A stretch of DNA of 64,000 bases from an uncultured Angelakisella sp. (GTDB lineage Bacteria; Bacillota; Clostridia; Oscillospirales; Ruminococcaceae): NCBI GenBank assembly GCA_910585525.1, contig CAJUFR010000003.1, positions 9,680 through 73,679 of the forward strand, in the 5' to 3' direction. Under the pieces are notes generated by a model that worked only from the letters and a program-made list of their open reading frames with translations, did not search any database and was not told the origin of the DNA. Positions 40,974 to 48,604 of this stretch are shown here, piece after piece (the first letter of the stretch is position 1; the number at the start of each line of letters is the position of its first letter). The position numbers and the translations under genes were made by a program.

Positions 40974-41570
40974 ATGGCACAGTATATCGACGGCAAAGCC
41001 TGTATCGCCTGCGGGGAGTGCTGGCGCCGCTGCCCGGTGGGGGCCATCACCGCCGGGACCAGCCGGTTCGCCATCCTGGCGGAACGATGTATCGACTGCG
41101 GCATCTGCGGGGAGACCTGCCCCGAGGGGGCGGTCCGCCCGGGGGAGGAGGTCCGCCCCGTCCCCGCCCCCCGGCGGACCTACCGTGTCCTGGAGGAAGC
41201 CTGTATCGGCTGCTCCCTCTGCGCCCGGGCCTGTCCGGCGGGGGCCATCACCGGCCAGCTGAAAAAGCCCTACCACATCGACGAGGGGAGATGCCTGGGG
41301 TGCGGTCTCTGCGCCAGCAAATGCCGGAAAAACGCCCTGGCGCCGGCAGGCGCCCCCATGAGGGAGGAACCCTATTTCATCGATATCGATGCCTGTGTCA
41401 GCTGCGGCCTTTGTGCCCGGCACTGTCCGGCAGGGGCCATCACCGGGGTGGAGCCCCCCCTGAACTACGAACTGCGGGAGATCGTCAAGACCCCCTTTTC
41501 CATCGACCCGGCAAAGTGCCTTGGCTGCGGCATCTGCCAGGATTGGTGCCGGGTGGGGGCTGTGAGGTAG
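40974..41570 (+). CDS. Polyferredoxin with six 4Fe-4S motifs
   Basis: 198 residues with six CX2CX2CX3C motifs: CIACGECWRRC, CIDCGICGETC, CIGCSLCARAC, CLGCGLCASKC, CVSCGLCARHC and CLGCGICQDWC. It could hold up to six 4Fe-4S clusters, much more than standard two-cluster ferredoxins. It starts eight bases after the AOR gene and probably passes electrons between the tungsten site and a soluble or membrane partner. Confidence 0.92.
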   Translation: MAQYIDGKACIACGECWRRCPVGAITAGTSRFAILAERCIDCGICGETCPEGAVRPGEEVRPVPAPRRTYRVLEEACIGCSLCARACPAGAITGQLKKPYHIDEGRCLGCGLCASKCRKNALAPAGAPMREEPYFIDIDACVSCGLCARHCPAGAITGVEPPLNYELREIVKTPFSIDPAKCLGCGICQDWCRVGAVR

Positions 41571-41582
41571 GAGGGATGGACC

Positions 41583-41786
41583 ATGCGGATCACCGCCCTG
41601 GGGGAGACCCGGGACTGGCCCGGGGGGCTCACCCTCCAGGGCTGGCTGGACCTGGCCGGTGTGGAGAACCAGGAGATCGCCCTGGTCCAGGTCAACGGCA
41701 GGGATGTCCCCCCAGGGGACCGGGGAAAGACGGCGCTCCGGGAGGGGGACCGTCTGACGCTGCTCTACTTCCTGGGGGACAGCTGA
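41583..41786 (+). CDS. MoaD/ThiS-like beta-grasp protein without terminal Gly-Gly
   Basis: 67 residues, MRITALGETRDW ... LREGDRLTLLYFLGDS. Length, the VQVNGRDV segment and the LREGDRLTLL strand fit ThiS/MoaD sulfur carriers, but the usual C-terminal GG is replaced by GDS, so thiocarboxylation in the normal way is not possible as read. It sits 12 bases after the polyferredoxin gene and overlaps the MoeB-like gene. Either it has a non-carrier role, or it needs editing, or the tail was lost. Confidence 0.7.
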   Translation: MRITALGETRDWPGGLTLQGWLDLAGVENQEIALVQVNGRDVPPGDRGKTALREGDRLTLLYFLGDS

Positions 41787-42505
41787 CACCGGGGCAGCGG
41801 GAGCGGTACCGGCGGCAGCTGGCGCTGCCACAGATCGGTCCCGCCGGACAGCGGCGGCTGGAGGAAGGCAGGGTGCTGGTCATCGGGGCCGGAGGGGTGG
41901 GCAGCCCCTGCGCCCTCTATTTGGCGGCGGCGGGGGTGGGGACCATCGGCATCGCCGACGGCGACCGGGTGGAACTGTCCAACCTCCAGCGGCAGCTGCT
42001 CTACACCACGGCGGAACTGGGCCGCCCCAAGGCCGAAGCCGCCGCCGCGGCGCTGGAGACCCTCAACCCCTGGGTCACCATCCGCCCCTACCCCCGATAC
42101 CTCACCGGGAAGGAGGTCCTCGACCTGGCGGGGGAGTACGACTTTATCATCGACGCCGCCGACGGGCTGGCGGCCAAGCTGGCCATCGCCGACGCCTGCG
42201 CCGCCGCCGGCCGGCCCTGCTGCCACGGCGGGGTGGGGGGCTTCCTGGGCCAGGTGACCACCTGCCTGCCGGAGGACGGCAACTGCTACCGCTGCATCTT
42301 CGGGACGGCCCGGGGGGACAGCCCGGCTGGGGGGACCCTGGGCCCGGCCTGCGGGGTGGCGGGGAGCGTCATGGCGGCGGAGGCGGTGAAGTACCTTACC
42401 GGCGCCGGGGAACTGCTGGCCCGGCGGATGCTCTCGGTGGACCTGCTGCGGGGCCGGATGGAGACGGTAGCGTTTTGTAAGAAAAGAAAGGACAGCACCC
42501 TATGA
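41783..42505 (+). CDS. MoeB/ThiF-type adenylyltransferase
   Basis: About 240 residues. RERYRRQLALPQIGPAGQRR and VLVIGAGGVGSPCALYLAAA (ATP-binding GxGGxGS), DGDRVELSNLQRQLLYT and DAADGLAAK are E1-like signatures. CYRC provides one zinc cysteine pair; the second pair of MoeB was not found. The frame has no ATG, GTG or TTG near the true N-terminus; CTG 41783 overlapping the preceding stop (CTGA) is my best guess. It would adenylate a MoaD/ThiS-like carrier, but the adjacent carrier lacks Gly-Gly. The 3' end overlaps tupA by ATGA. Confidence 0.8.
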   Translation: MTPGQRERYRRQLALPQIGPAGQRRLEEGRVLVIGAGGVGSPCALYLAAAGVGTIGIADGDRVELSNLQRQLLYTTAELGRPKAEAAAAALETLNPWVTIRPYPRYLTGKEVLDLAGEYDFIIDAADGLAAKLAIADACAAAGRPCCHGGVGGFLGQVTTCLPEDGNCYRCIFGTARGDSPAGGTLGPACGVAGSVMAAEAVKYLTGAGELLARRMLSVDLLRGRMETVAFCKKRKDSTL

Positions 42506-43518
42506 ATATGAAAAAGAAAAACATCTTTGTCCTGCTGCTGGCCTTGGCTATGACCCTGGCCGCCTGCGGAGGCCCGGCGGCTTCCGGCCCGGCTTCTTCC
42601 GCCGCCCCGCCCCCGCCGGAGACCGTTCCCGCCGGGCCGGTGGTGGATACCGTTATCCTCCGGGAGGCCGACAGCGAGATGCTCAACACCTACACCCTGC
42701 TGGCGGTGGACCCCGACGCCCCCTTTGTGGACCTTAACGGGGCCCCGGTGACGGATGTCCAGGTCAACGCCGCCGGGGCGGAGGCCCTGATCCAGTGGCT
42801 GCTGTCGGAGGAGGGGCTGGCTCTGGCCGCCGGGTACGGGCGGGAGGTGTACGGCGACAGCCTTTTCTACCGGCTGGAGGACGCCCCTGTTTACACCGGG
42901 GAGATCCAAAAGGCCACCGATGGCGCCGGGACTATCCGGCTTTCCACCACCACCTCGGTAAACGACAGCGGGCTGCTGGGGGCGCTGCTCCCGGTCTTTG
43001 AGGAAAGGTACGGCTACCGGGTGGAGGTCCAGTCCGCCGGCACCGGCAAGGCCATCGCCGCCGCCAGGTACGGCAACGCCGACCTCATCCTGGTCCACGC
43101 CAGGAGCCAGGAGGAGGAGTTTGTGGACCAGGGCTTCTCCTATGTCCTCCCCGGCTTCCCGGGGGAGCGGCTCTCCTTTTTGTACAACTACTTCGTCCTC
43201 TGCGGCCCCGGCGCCGACCCGGCGGGGGTGGCGGAAAGCGCCGGGGTCCGGCAAGCCTTTGCCGCCATCGCCCGGGGGGAGCATCTTTTTATCTCCCGGG
43301 GGGATGGCTCCGGCACCCACACCAAGGAACTCTCCCTCTGGCCGGAGGAACTGGGGATCACCCAGGAGGCGGAGAGCTTCGCCGCCTACACCGGCTGGTA
43401 CCGATCGGCCAACGCCGGGATGGGGGCCTGTCTGGTGATGGCGGAGGAACAGGGAGGATACATCCTCACCGACAAGGCCACCTTCCTGGCCTTCACGGCC
43501 AACGGCGGCAAGGTATAA
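42502..43518 (+). CDS. tupA: Tungstate-binding lipoprotein TupA, apparently circularly permuted
   Basis: 338 residues; lipobox LAAC ends a clear signal. The central part, RLSTTTSVNDSGLLGALLPV followed by FEERYGYRVEVQSAGTGKAI and DLILVHARSQEEEFVDQG, is classic TupA oxyanion-binding sequence. The text stops at YILTDKATFLAFTANGGKV. The segment that normally follows in TupA (VILVEGDPxLLNPYxVIxVNP through FIDWLxSPEGQ to the end) is instead found at residues 48-130: DTVILREADSEMLNTYTLLA, VDPDAPF, ALIQWLLSEEGLALAAGYG, DSLFYR. Hence the C-terminal part seems moved to the N-terminus. It delivers tungstate to TupB/TupC for the AOR enzyme. Confidence 0.85.
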   Translation: MNMKKKNIFVLLLALAMTLAACGGPAASGPASSAAPPPPETVPAGPVVDTVILREADSEMLNTYTLLAVDPDAPFVDLNGAPVTDVQVNAAGAEALIQWLLSEEGLALAAGYGREVYGDSLFYRLEDAPVYTGEIQKATDGAGTIRLSTTTSVNDSGLLGALLPVFEERYGYRVEVQSAGTGKAIAAARYGNADLILVHARSQEEEFVDQGFSYVLPGFPGERLSFLYNYFVLCGPGADPAGVAESAGVRQAFAAIARGEHLFISRGDGSGTHTKELSLWPEELGITQEAESFAAYTGWYRSANAGMGACLVMAEEQGGYILTDKATFLAFTANGGKV

Positions 43519-43536
43519 AAGAAGGGGGAAAAGGGC

Positions 43537-44223
43537 ATGTGGCGGGGGGTGGAGCAGGCGGCGGCGCTGCTCCTGTCCGGGGACAGGGAGTTGTACTGCA
43601 TCCTGGCGGTCACCGCCCGGATGAGCCTTTGCAGTTCGCTGCTGGCCCTGGCGCTGGGGGCGCCGGCGGGCATCCTGCTGGGAAGCTGCCGGTTCCCCGG
43701 GCGGCGGGTGCTGGTGGCCCTCTGCCGCGCCCTGGCGGGGATGCCCCCGGTGGTCTGCGGGCTGCTGTTCTACCTGCTTTTCTCCGGGGTGGGGCCGTTC
43801 CGGCGGCTGCGGCTGCTCTTCACCGTCCCCGTCATGGTGCTGGCCCAGGTGGTGCTGATCACCCCCCTGGTGGCGGGGACGCTGGAGGACTACGCCGCCG
43901 CCGTGGCCCCGCCGGCGCTGGAGACCGCCCGGGGGCTGGGGCTGCCAAGGCGGCGGGTGTTCCGGCTGCTGCTGGGGGAGTGCTTTTCCGCCATCCTCTC
44001 CGCCTGGCTGCTGGCCTTTGGCCGGGCCATCGCCGAGGTGGGGGCGGTGTCCATGGTGGGGGGCGCCATCGCCTGGAAGACCAACGTCATGACCACCGCC
44101 ATCATGCAGTACACCAACCGGGGGGACCTTTCCATGGGCATCGCCCTGGGGGCCATCCTCATGGTGCTCTCCCTGGTGGTGGACCTGGCGGTGACGCTGC
44201 TGCAAAAGGGGGTGGAGCGGTGA
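43537..44223 (+). CDS. tupB: Tungstate ABC transporter permease TupB
   Basis: 228 residues, about five to six membrane segments, with the EAA loop LAFGRAIAEVGAVSMVGGAI and NVMTTAIMQYTNRGD, both usual for TupB/WtpB. GAAGGGGG precedes the start, 18 bases after tupA. Forms the channel in the membrane; overlaps tupC by GTGA. Confidence 0.9.
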   Translation: MWRGVEQAAALLLSGDRELYCILAVTARMSLCSSLLALALGAPAGILLGSCRFPGRRVLVALCRALAGMPPVVCGLLFYLLFSGVGPFRRLRLLFTVPVMVLAQVVLITPLVAGTLEDYAAAVAPPALETARGLGLPRRRVFRLLLGECFSAILSAWLLAFGRAIAEVGAVSMVGGAIAWKTNVMTTAIMQYTNRGDLSMGIALGAILMVLSLVVDLAVTLLQKGVER

Positions 44224-44876
44224 CCTTCCCCCCTTTCCGCAAAAGCTACCGCCGCCGGACGGTGCTGGAGATGCCCGGCTTCTCCCTGGAGCCGGGGCGG
44301 GTCTGCGCCGTGCTGGGGGCCAACGGCTCCGGCAAGTCCACCCTGGCCCGGGTGCTGGCGGGGATGCTCCCCCCCGACGGGGGCAAGCGGGTGACGCCCC
44401 CGGGGACCGCCGTGGGGTACATGCCCCAGCGCAGCTTCCCCTTCCGTATGACGGTGCGGCAGAACCTGCTGATCACCGGCGGCGGGGAGCAGCGGGCGGA
44501 GGAACTGCTGGCGGCCCTGGGCCTGGACAAGCTGGCGGAGGGGCGGGCGGGGCTGCTCTCCGGCGGGGAGTTGGCCCGGCTGGCCCTGGCCCGGGTACTG
44601 ATGCGCCCCCATCAGCTCCTGATCCTGGACGAGCCCACCGCCGCCATGGACATGGAGGCCACCGCCCTGGCGGAGGGGCTGATGAGGGACGCCTGCCGGG
44701 AGACCGGCTGCGCCCTGCTGCTGGTGACCCACAGCCTCCAGCAGGCCCGCCGGGCAGCGGATGACGCCCTTTTCCTGGACCGGGGGCGGCTGGTGGAGAA
44801 GGGCCAGGCCCGGCAGGTGCTGTTCCGCCCGGATCGCCCGGAGACCAAGAGTTTCCTGGATTTTTACGGCGGGTGA
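44220..44876 (+). CDS. tupC: Tungstate ABC transporter ATPase TupC
   Basis: 218 residues from GTG 44220, which overlaps the tupB stop. Walker A GANGSGKST, Q-loop MPQRSFPF, signature LLSGGELARLALARVL, Walker B LLILDEPTAAMD and the H-loop VTHS are all present. Powers tungstate import with TupAB. Confidence 0.92.
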   Translation: MTFPPFRKSYRRRTVLEMPGFSLEPGRVCAVLGANGSGKSTLARVLAGMLPPDGGKRVTPPGTAVGYMPQRSFPFRMTVRQNLLITGGGEQRAEELLAALGLDKLAEGRAGLLSGGELARLALARVLMRPHQLLILDEPTAAMDMEATALAEGLMRDACRETGCALLLVTHSLQQARRAADDALFLDRGRLVEKGQARQVLFRPDRPETKSFLDFYGG

Positions 44877-44892
44877 AAGGAGTTGAGGAAGG

Positions 44893-46122
44893 ATGCTCAC
44901 CGTCAAGACCCCTGACCAGGTCCTGGCCATACTGGAGGAGACCTTCCCGGCAAAGACTGGGGAGGAAACGGTCCCCCTGGAAAAGGCCCTGGGCCGGGTG
45001 CTGAGCCGGGACATCACCGCCGGGGAGCATATCCCCGGCTTCCACCGGTCCACGGTGGACGGCTACGCCCTGCGGGGGGCGGATACCTTCGGCTGCTCGG
45101 CGGCCATCCCCGCCATCCTGCCCCTGGCGGGGGAGGTGGTCATGGGCAGGGCCGCCCCTGGACCACTGGCCCCTGGCAGCTGCGTGGCGGTGCCCACCGG
45201 CGGCATGGTGCCGGCGGGGGCCGACGCCGTGGTGATGCTGGAGCAGGTGGAGGACTACGGCGACGGCACGGTGGGGGTCTGCGCCCCGGTGGCCCCGGGG
45301 ATGAATATGATCTTCCGGGGGGACGACGTGACGCCGGGGCGGCTGGTGCTGCCGTCGGGGCGGCGGCTCCAGCCCCAGGACCTGGGGGCGCTGGCGGCCC
45401 TGGGGGCGTGCCGGGTGCCGGTGAGGAAAAGGCCGGTGGCGGGCATCCTCTCCACCGGGGACGAGTTGGTGCCGGTGGGGGAGGCCCCCGGCCCCGGCCA
45501 GGTGCGGGACGTGAACTCGGTGCTGCTGGGGGCGGTGGCGGAGGAGGCCGGGGGGGACTGCCGCCTTTACGGCATCATCCCCGACCGGGAGGAGGCGCTG
45601 GCCCGGGCCATCGACACCGCCCTTGGGGAATGCGACCTGGTGATGGTCAGCGGCGGCAGCTCGGTGGGGACCAGGGATATCGTCTGCCGGGTGCTGGAGG
45701 ACCGGGGCCAGGTGCTGCTCCACGGCATCGCTATGAAGCCGGGCAAGCCCACCATCCTGGGGGAGGTGGCCGGCAAGGCGGTGCTGGGGCTGCCGGGCAA
45801 CCCGGTGGCCGCCTTCTTCACCGCCTGGCTTTTTGGCCGCTTTTTGGTCTCCCGGATGATGGGCCGCCGGGCCCGGCGGTACACCATCCCCGCCCGGCTC
45901 GCCGAGAGCGTGGAGGCCAACCACGGCCGCAGCCTCTACAGCGGCGCCACCCTCGTCCGGGCGGGGGAGGAGTGGCTGGCCTGGCCCATCCGGGGCAAGT
46001 CGGGGCTGATCACCACCCTGGCGGCCACCAACGGCTTTTTCCATGTCCCCCGGGACTGCGAGGGGCTGCCCAAGGGGGCACGGGTGGAGGTGTCCCTCTA
46101 CACTGTGGAACAGGAGGAGTGA
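44893..46122 (+). CDS. moeA: Molybdopterin molybdotransferase MoeA
   Basis: 409 residues. Domain order of MoeA with FHRSTVDGYALRGAD, VPTGGMVPAGADAVVMLE, ILSTGDEL, VMVSGGSSVGTRD and LGLPGNPVAAF. It inserts molybdate or tungstate into adenylated molybdopterin. Here tungstate is likely, given TupABC and AOR in the same operon. It follows tupC by 16 bases. Confidence 0.93.
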   Translation: MLTVKTPDQVLAILEETFPAKTGEETVPLEKALGRVLSRDITAGEHIPGFHRSTVDGYALRGADTFGCSAAIPAILPLAGEVVMGRAAPGPLAPGSCVAVPTGGMVPAGADAVVMLEQVEDYGDGTVGVCAPVAPGMNMIFRGDDVTPGRLVLPSGRRLQPQDLGALAALGACRVPVRKRPVAGILSTGDELVPVGEAPGPGQVRDVNSVLLGAVAEEAGGDCRLYGIIPDREEALARAIDTALGECDLVMVSGGSSVGTRDIVCRVLEDRGQVLLHGIAMKPGKPTILGEVAGKAVLGLPGNPVAAFFTAWLFGRFLVSRMMGRRARRYTIPARLAESVEANHGRSLYSGATLVRAGEEWLAWPIRGKSGLITTLAATNGFFHVPRDCEGLPKGARVEVSLYTVEQEE

Positions 46123-46124
46123 CC

Positions 46125-48035
46125 ATGGCGTTCCAATATCTCACCAATATCCCGCTGGACCAGGCCCGGGAGGAGTACCGGGCCTGGATGGCGGAAGGCG
46201 GCTTTGCCGCCGGGGCGGAGGAGGTCCCGGCGGGGGAGAGCTGGGGGAGGACCACCGCCCGGGCGGTCTACGCCGGGATATCCGCCCCCCACTACCTGGC
46301 CAGCGCCATGGACGGCATCGCCCTGGAGGCGGCCCGGACCTACGGCGCCACCGAGACCACCCCGGTCACCCTGCCCCCCGGCGCCTTCCAGGTGGTGGAC
46401 ACCGGGGACCCGGTGCCGGAGGGCTGCGACGGGGTGGTGATGATAGAGGAGGTGGTGTGGGAGGAGGACGGCGCCGCCCGGCTCCACGCCCCCGCCGTCC
46501 CCTGGCAGCACATCCGCCAGGTGGGGGAGGACATCTGCGCCGGGGAGATGCTGCTCACCGCCTACGCCGTCATCACCCCCGCCGCCGCGGGGGCGATGCT
46601 GGCCAGCGGGGTGACCCGGGTGCCGGTGCTGAAAAAGCCGGTGGTGGGCATCATCCCCACCGGGGACGAGATCGTCCCCCCCACAGACCGCCCCCGGCCG
46701 GGGGCTATCCCGGAGTTCAACTCCGCCATCTTCTCCGGCATGCTGGCCGGGTGGGGGGCGGAGCCGCTGGTGTTCCCCATCGTCCCCGACCGCCCGGAGG
46801 CGCTGGCCCGGGCGCTGGAGACCGCCCTGGAGCGGTGCGATATCGTGCTGCTGGGGGCCGGGTCCTCCGCCGGGCGGGAGGACTACGCCGCCGGGGTCAT
46901 CCGCCAGGCGGGGGAGGTGCTGCGCCACGGCATCGCTATCCGCCCCGGCAAGCCCGCCATCCTGGGGCGGAGAAAGAACAAGCCCATCCTGGGGGTGCCC
47001 GGCTACCCGGTCTCCGGCATCCTGGTGCTGGAGGAACTGCTGAAGCCGCTGCTGCTGGACTGGTACCACGCCGCCCCCCTCCCCCCGGAGACCGGCCGGG
47101 CGGTGCTGTCCCGGCCGGTGCTCTCCGGTCTCAAGTACCAGGAGTTCGTCCGGGTGCGGCTGGGCCGGGTGGACGGCGAGATGATCGCCACCCCCCTGGA
47201 CCGGGGCAGCGGCATGGTGACCTCCTTTATGAAGGCCGACGGCATTCTGGCCATCCCCCAGGGCACCGAGGGTATCCAGGCCGGCAGCCGGGTGACGGTG
47301 CGTCTCCTCCGCCCGGCGGCGGAGTTGGAGGGACGGCTGGTGATCACCGGCAGCCATGACCCCCTGCTGGACGAGGCCGCCGACCTGCTGCGGCAAAGGG
47401 ACCGCTCCCTGGGGATGGCCTCCAGCCATGTGGGCTCCATGGGGGGCATCATGGCGGTGCGCCGTGGGGAGGCCCACGGGGCGGGGCTCCACCTGCTGGA
47501 CGAAAAAGACGGCAGCTACAACCGCTCCTACCTGGAGCGGTACTTCCCCCAAGGGGGCATCCGCCTGGTGGAGTGCGTGGGCCGCGCCCAGGGCCTGATG
47601 GTGGCAAAGGGCAACCCCAAGGGGCTGCGGGGGGTGGAGGACCTCGGCCGGCCGGGGGTGCGGTATGTCAACCGCCAAAAGGGCTCCGGCACCCGGGTCC
47701 TCCTGGACTACCTGTGCCAAAAAGCGGGGGTGGACACCGGGGCGGTCTCCGGCTACCAGCGGGAGGAGCCGACCCACACAGCGGTGGCCGCCCAGATCGC
47801 CGCAGGCAGCGGCGACGCCGGGCTGGGCATCCTCTCCGCCGCCCGGCTCTATGACCTGGACTTCCTGCCGGTCTGCCAGGAGCAGTATGACCTGCTCATC
47901 CCCGACAGCGCCTGGGACACCCCCATGGTAAAGATGCTGCTGGAGGTGATGGAGAGCGAAGCCTTCGCCCGGCGGCTGCAAAGGCTGGGAGGATACACCC
48001 TGGAAAAGCCAGGCCAAGTACGGCTGCGGCTGTAG
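46125..48035 (+). CDS. MoeA-like protein fused to a substrate-binding domain
   Basis: 636 residues, ATG 46125 two bases after the moeA stop. Residues 1 to about 405 form a second, divergent MoeA module (LASAMDGIALEA, GIIPTGDEIV, LLGAGSSAGREDY, LGVPGYPVSGILV). From about 405 a periplasmic-binding-like domain follows (LVITGSHDPLLDEAADLL, RYVNRQKGSGTRVLLDYL, HTAVAAQIAAGSGDAGLGI), related to the molybdate/LysR-type effector fold. Such fusions are known in Firmicutes and archaea, and may sense or present the metal oxyanion. Last gene of the operon, closed by a terminator. Confidence 0.9.
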   Translation: MAFQYLTNIPLDQAREEYRAWMAEGGFAAGAEEVPAGESWGRTTARAVYAGISAPHYLASAMDGIALEAARTYGATETTPVTLPPGAFQVVDTGDPVPEGCDGVVMIEEVVWEEDGAARLHAPAVPWQHIRQVGEDICAGEMLLTAYAVITPAAAGAMLASGVTRVPVLKKPVVGIIPTGDEIVPPTDRPRPGAIPEFNSAIFSGMLAGWGAEPLVFPIVPDRPEALARALETALERCDIVLLGAGSSAGREDYAAGVIRQAGEVLRHGIAIRPGKPAILGRRKNKPILGVPGYPVSGILVLEELLKPLLLDWYHAAPLPPETGRAVLSRPVLSGLKYQEFVRVRLGRVDGEMIATPLDRGSGMVTSFMKADGILAIPQGTEGIQAGSRVTVRLLRPAAELEGRLVITGSHDPLLDEAADLLRQRDRSLGMASSHVGSMGGIMAVRRGEAHGAGLHLLDEKDGSYNRSYLERYFPQGGIRLVECVGRAQGLMVAKGNPKGLRGVEDLGRPGVRYVNRQKGSGTRVLLDYLCQKAGVDTGAVSGYQREEPTHTAVAAQIAAGSGDAGLGILSAARLYDLDFLPVCQEQYDLLIPDSAWDTPMVKMLLEVMESEAFARRLQRLGGYTLEKPGQVRLRL

Positions 48036-48044
48036 ACTATATAC

Positions 48045-48078
48045 AAAAAAGGACCAGCCACCAGGCCGGTCCTTTTTT
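48045..48078 (+). terminator. Terminator of the tungsten operon
   Basis: AAAAAAGGACC (48045-48055) and GGTCCTTTTTT (48068-48078), 12-base loop. Confidence 0.85.
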
Positions 48079-48103
48079 GCTGTTTTCTAATGACCACATC
48101 GAT

Positions 48104-48200
48104 GCTGCCCAGGTCTCCAGGCACCCGCTAAGATTTAATACAAAGGTAAGGCCCCCTCCAAAGAGGGGGCCGTGTAGGGCGTGCCTCGGCGGCAACGCCG
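48104..48200 (-). repeat. Dispersed stem-loop repeat A, copy 3
   Basis: CTGCCCAGGTCTCCAGGCAC, CAAAGGTAAGGCCCCCTC-CAAA-GAGGGGGCC, GTGTAGGGCGTGCC, CGGCGGCAACGCCG. It directly abuts the 3' end of tRNA-Val as copy 2 abuts tRNA-Ser. Confidence 0.75.
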
Positions 48201-48276
48201 TGGTGGGCGGTAAGGGACTTGAACCCCTGACCCCCTGCACGTCAAGCAGGTGCTCTTCCAGCTGAGCTAACCGCCC
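48201..48276 (-). tRNA. tRNA-Val (anticodon GAC)
   Basis: 76 bases with encoded CCA. Acceptor GGGCGGT/ACCGCCC, D-arm TTAGCTCAGCTGGA, anticodon stem-loop CCTGC-TTGACGT-GCAGG, T-arm AGGGG-TTCAAGT-CCCTT. Confidence 0.96.
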
Positions 48277-48403
48277 GTCTGCCGTGGGTTTCTGACAGCT
48301 TTTATATTATACACGGCTTCTCCGAAAAAATCAACCCCCAATTTTCGATTTTTCCCCTTTCTGTGAATATTCCATGAAAGGCCGCAAGAATGCTTGTAAA
48401 ATA

Positions 48404-48432
48404 CTGACAAGCAAAAGGAACTATGCTATAAT
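48404..48432 (+). promoter_or_regulatory. Promoter reading into repeat A copy 4
   Basis: CTGACA, 17 bases, TATAAT. Transcripts would begin in the repeat and could extend to ruvC or end as a small RNA. Confidence 0.5.
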
Positions 48433-48440
48433 AACGGCGG

Positions 48441-48530
48441 TGGCGGCGTGCCGCCGCTGTTATGCCCTACTCGGCCTTCGGCCTTACCTGGCGGGGAGAT
48501 CTTAAATGGGTGCCTGGAGTCTTGGGCTGT
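48441..48530 (+). repeat. Dispersed stem-loop repeat A, copy 4
   Basis: GGCGGCGTGCCGCCGCTGT, TATGCCCTACTCGGCC-TTC-GGCCTTACC, a variable stretch, then GGGTGCCTGGAGTCTTGGGC (48509-48528), identical to the end of copy 1, followed by TGTTTTTTGG. Confidence 0.75.
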
Positions 48531-48604
48531 TTTTTGGGGTGCTTTTGTAGTATAATAAATTAATTACCCTTCCCGGATGGGAAGGGGGTAAGGGAGGTGG
48601 AGCG

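Larger units (their letters stand above)
48277..48604. other. Gap between tRNA-Val and ruvC
   Basis: 328 bases without a gene. Contains an AT-rich stretch (48300-48400), the promoter at 48404, repeat A copy 4, a second TATAAT (48551-48556), and the hairpin TTACCCTTCCC-GGAT-GGGAAGGGGGTAA (48566-48592, partly overlapping the ruvC leader) before the GGGAGGTGG ribosome binding site. Confidence 0.5.

Noticed and set aside
37315..41104. Long minus-strand frames over the MFS and AOR genes (577 and 742 codons)
   Set aside because: Antisense shadows of well-recognised genes; histidine/glutamine/glycine-rich text typical of reverse frames in GC-rich coding DNA.
41018..41782. N-terminal extension of the MoeB-like frame to 41018
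   Set aside because: It would run out of frame through the whole polyferredoxin and MoaD-like genes, whose own frames show clear motifs.
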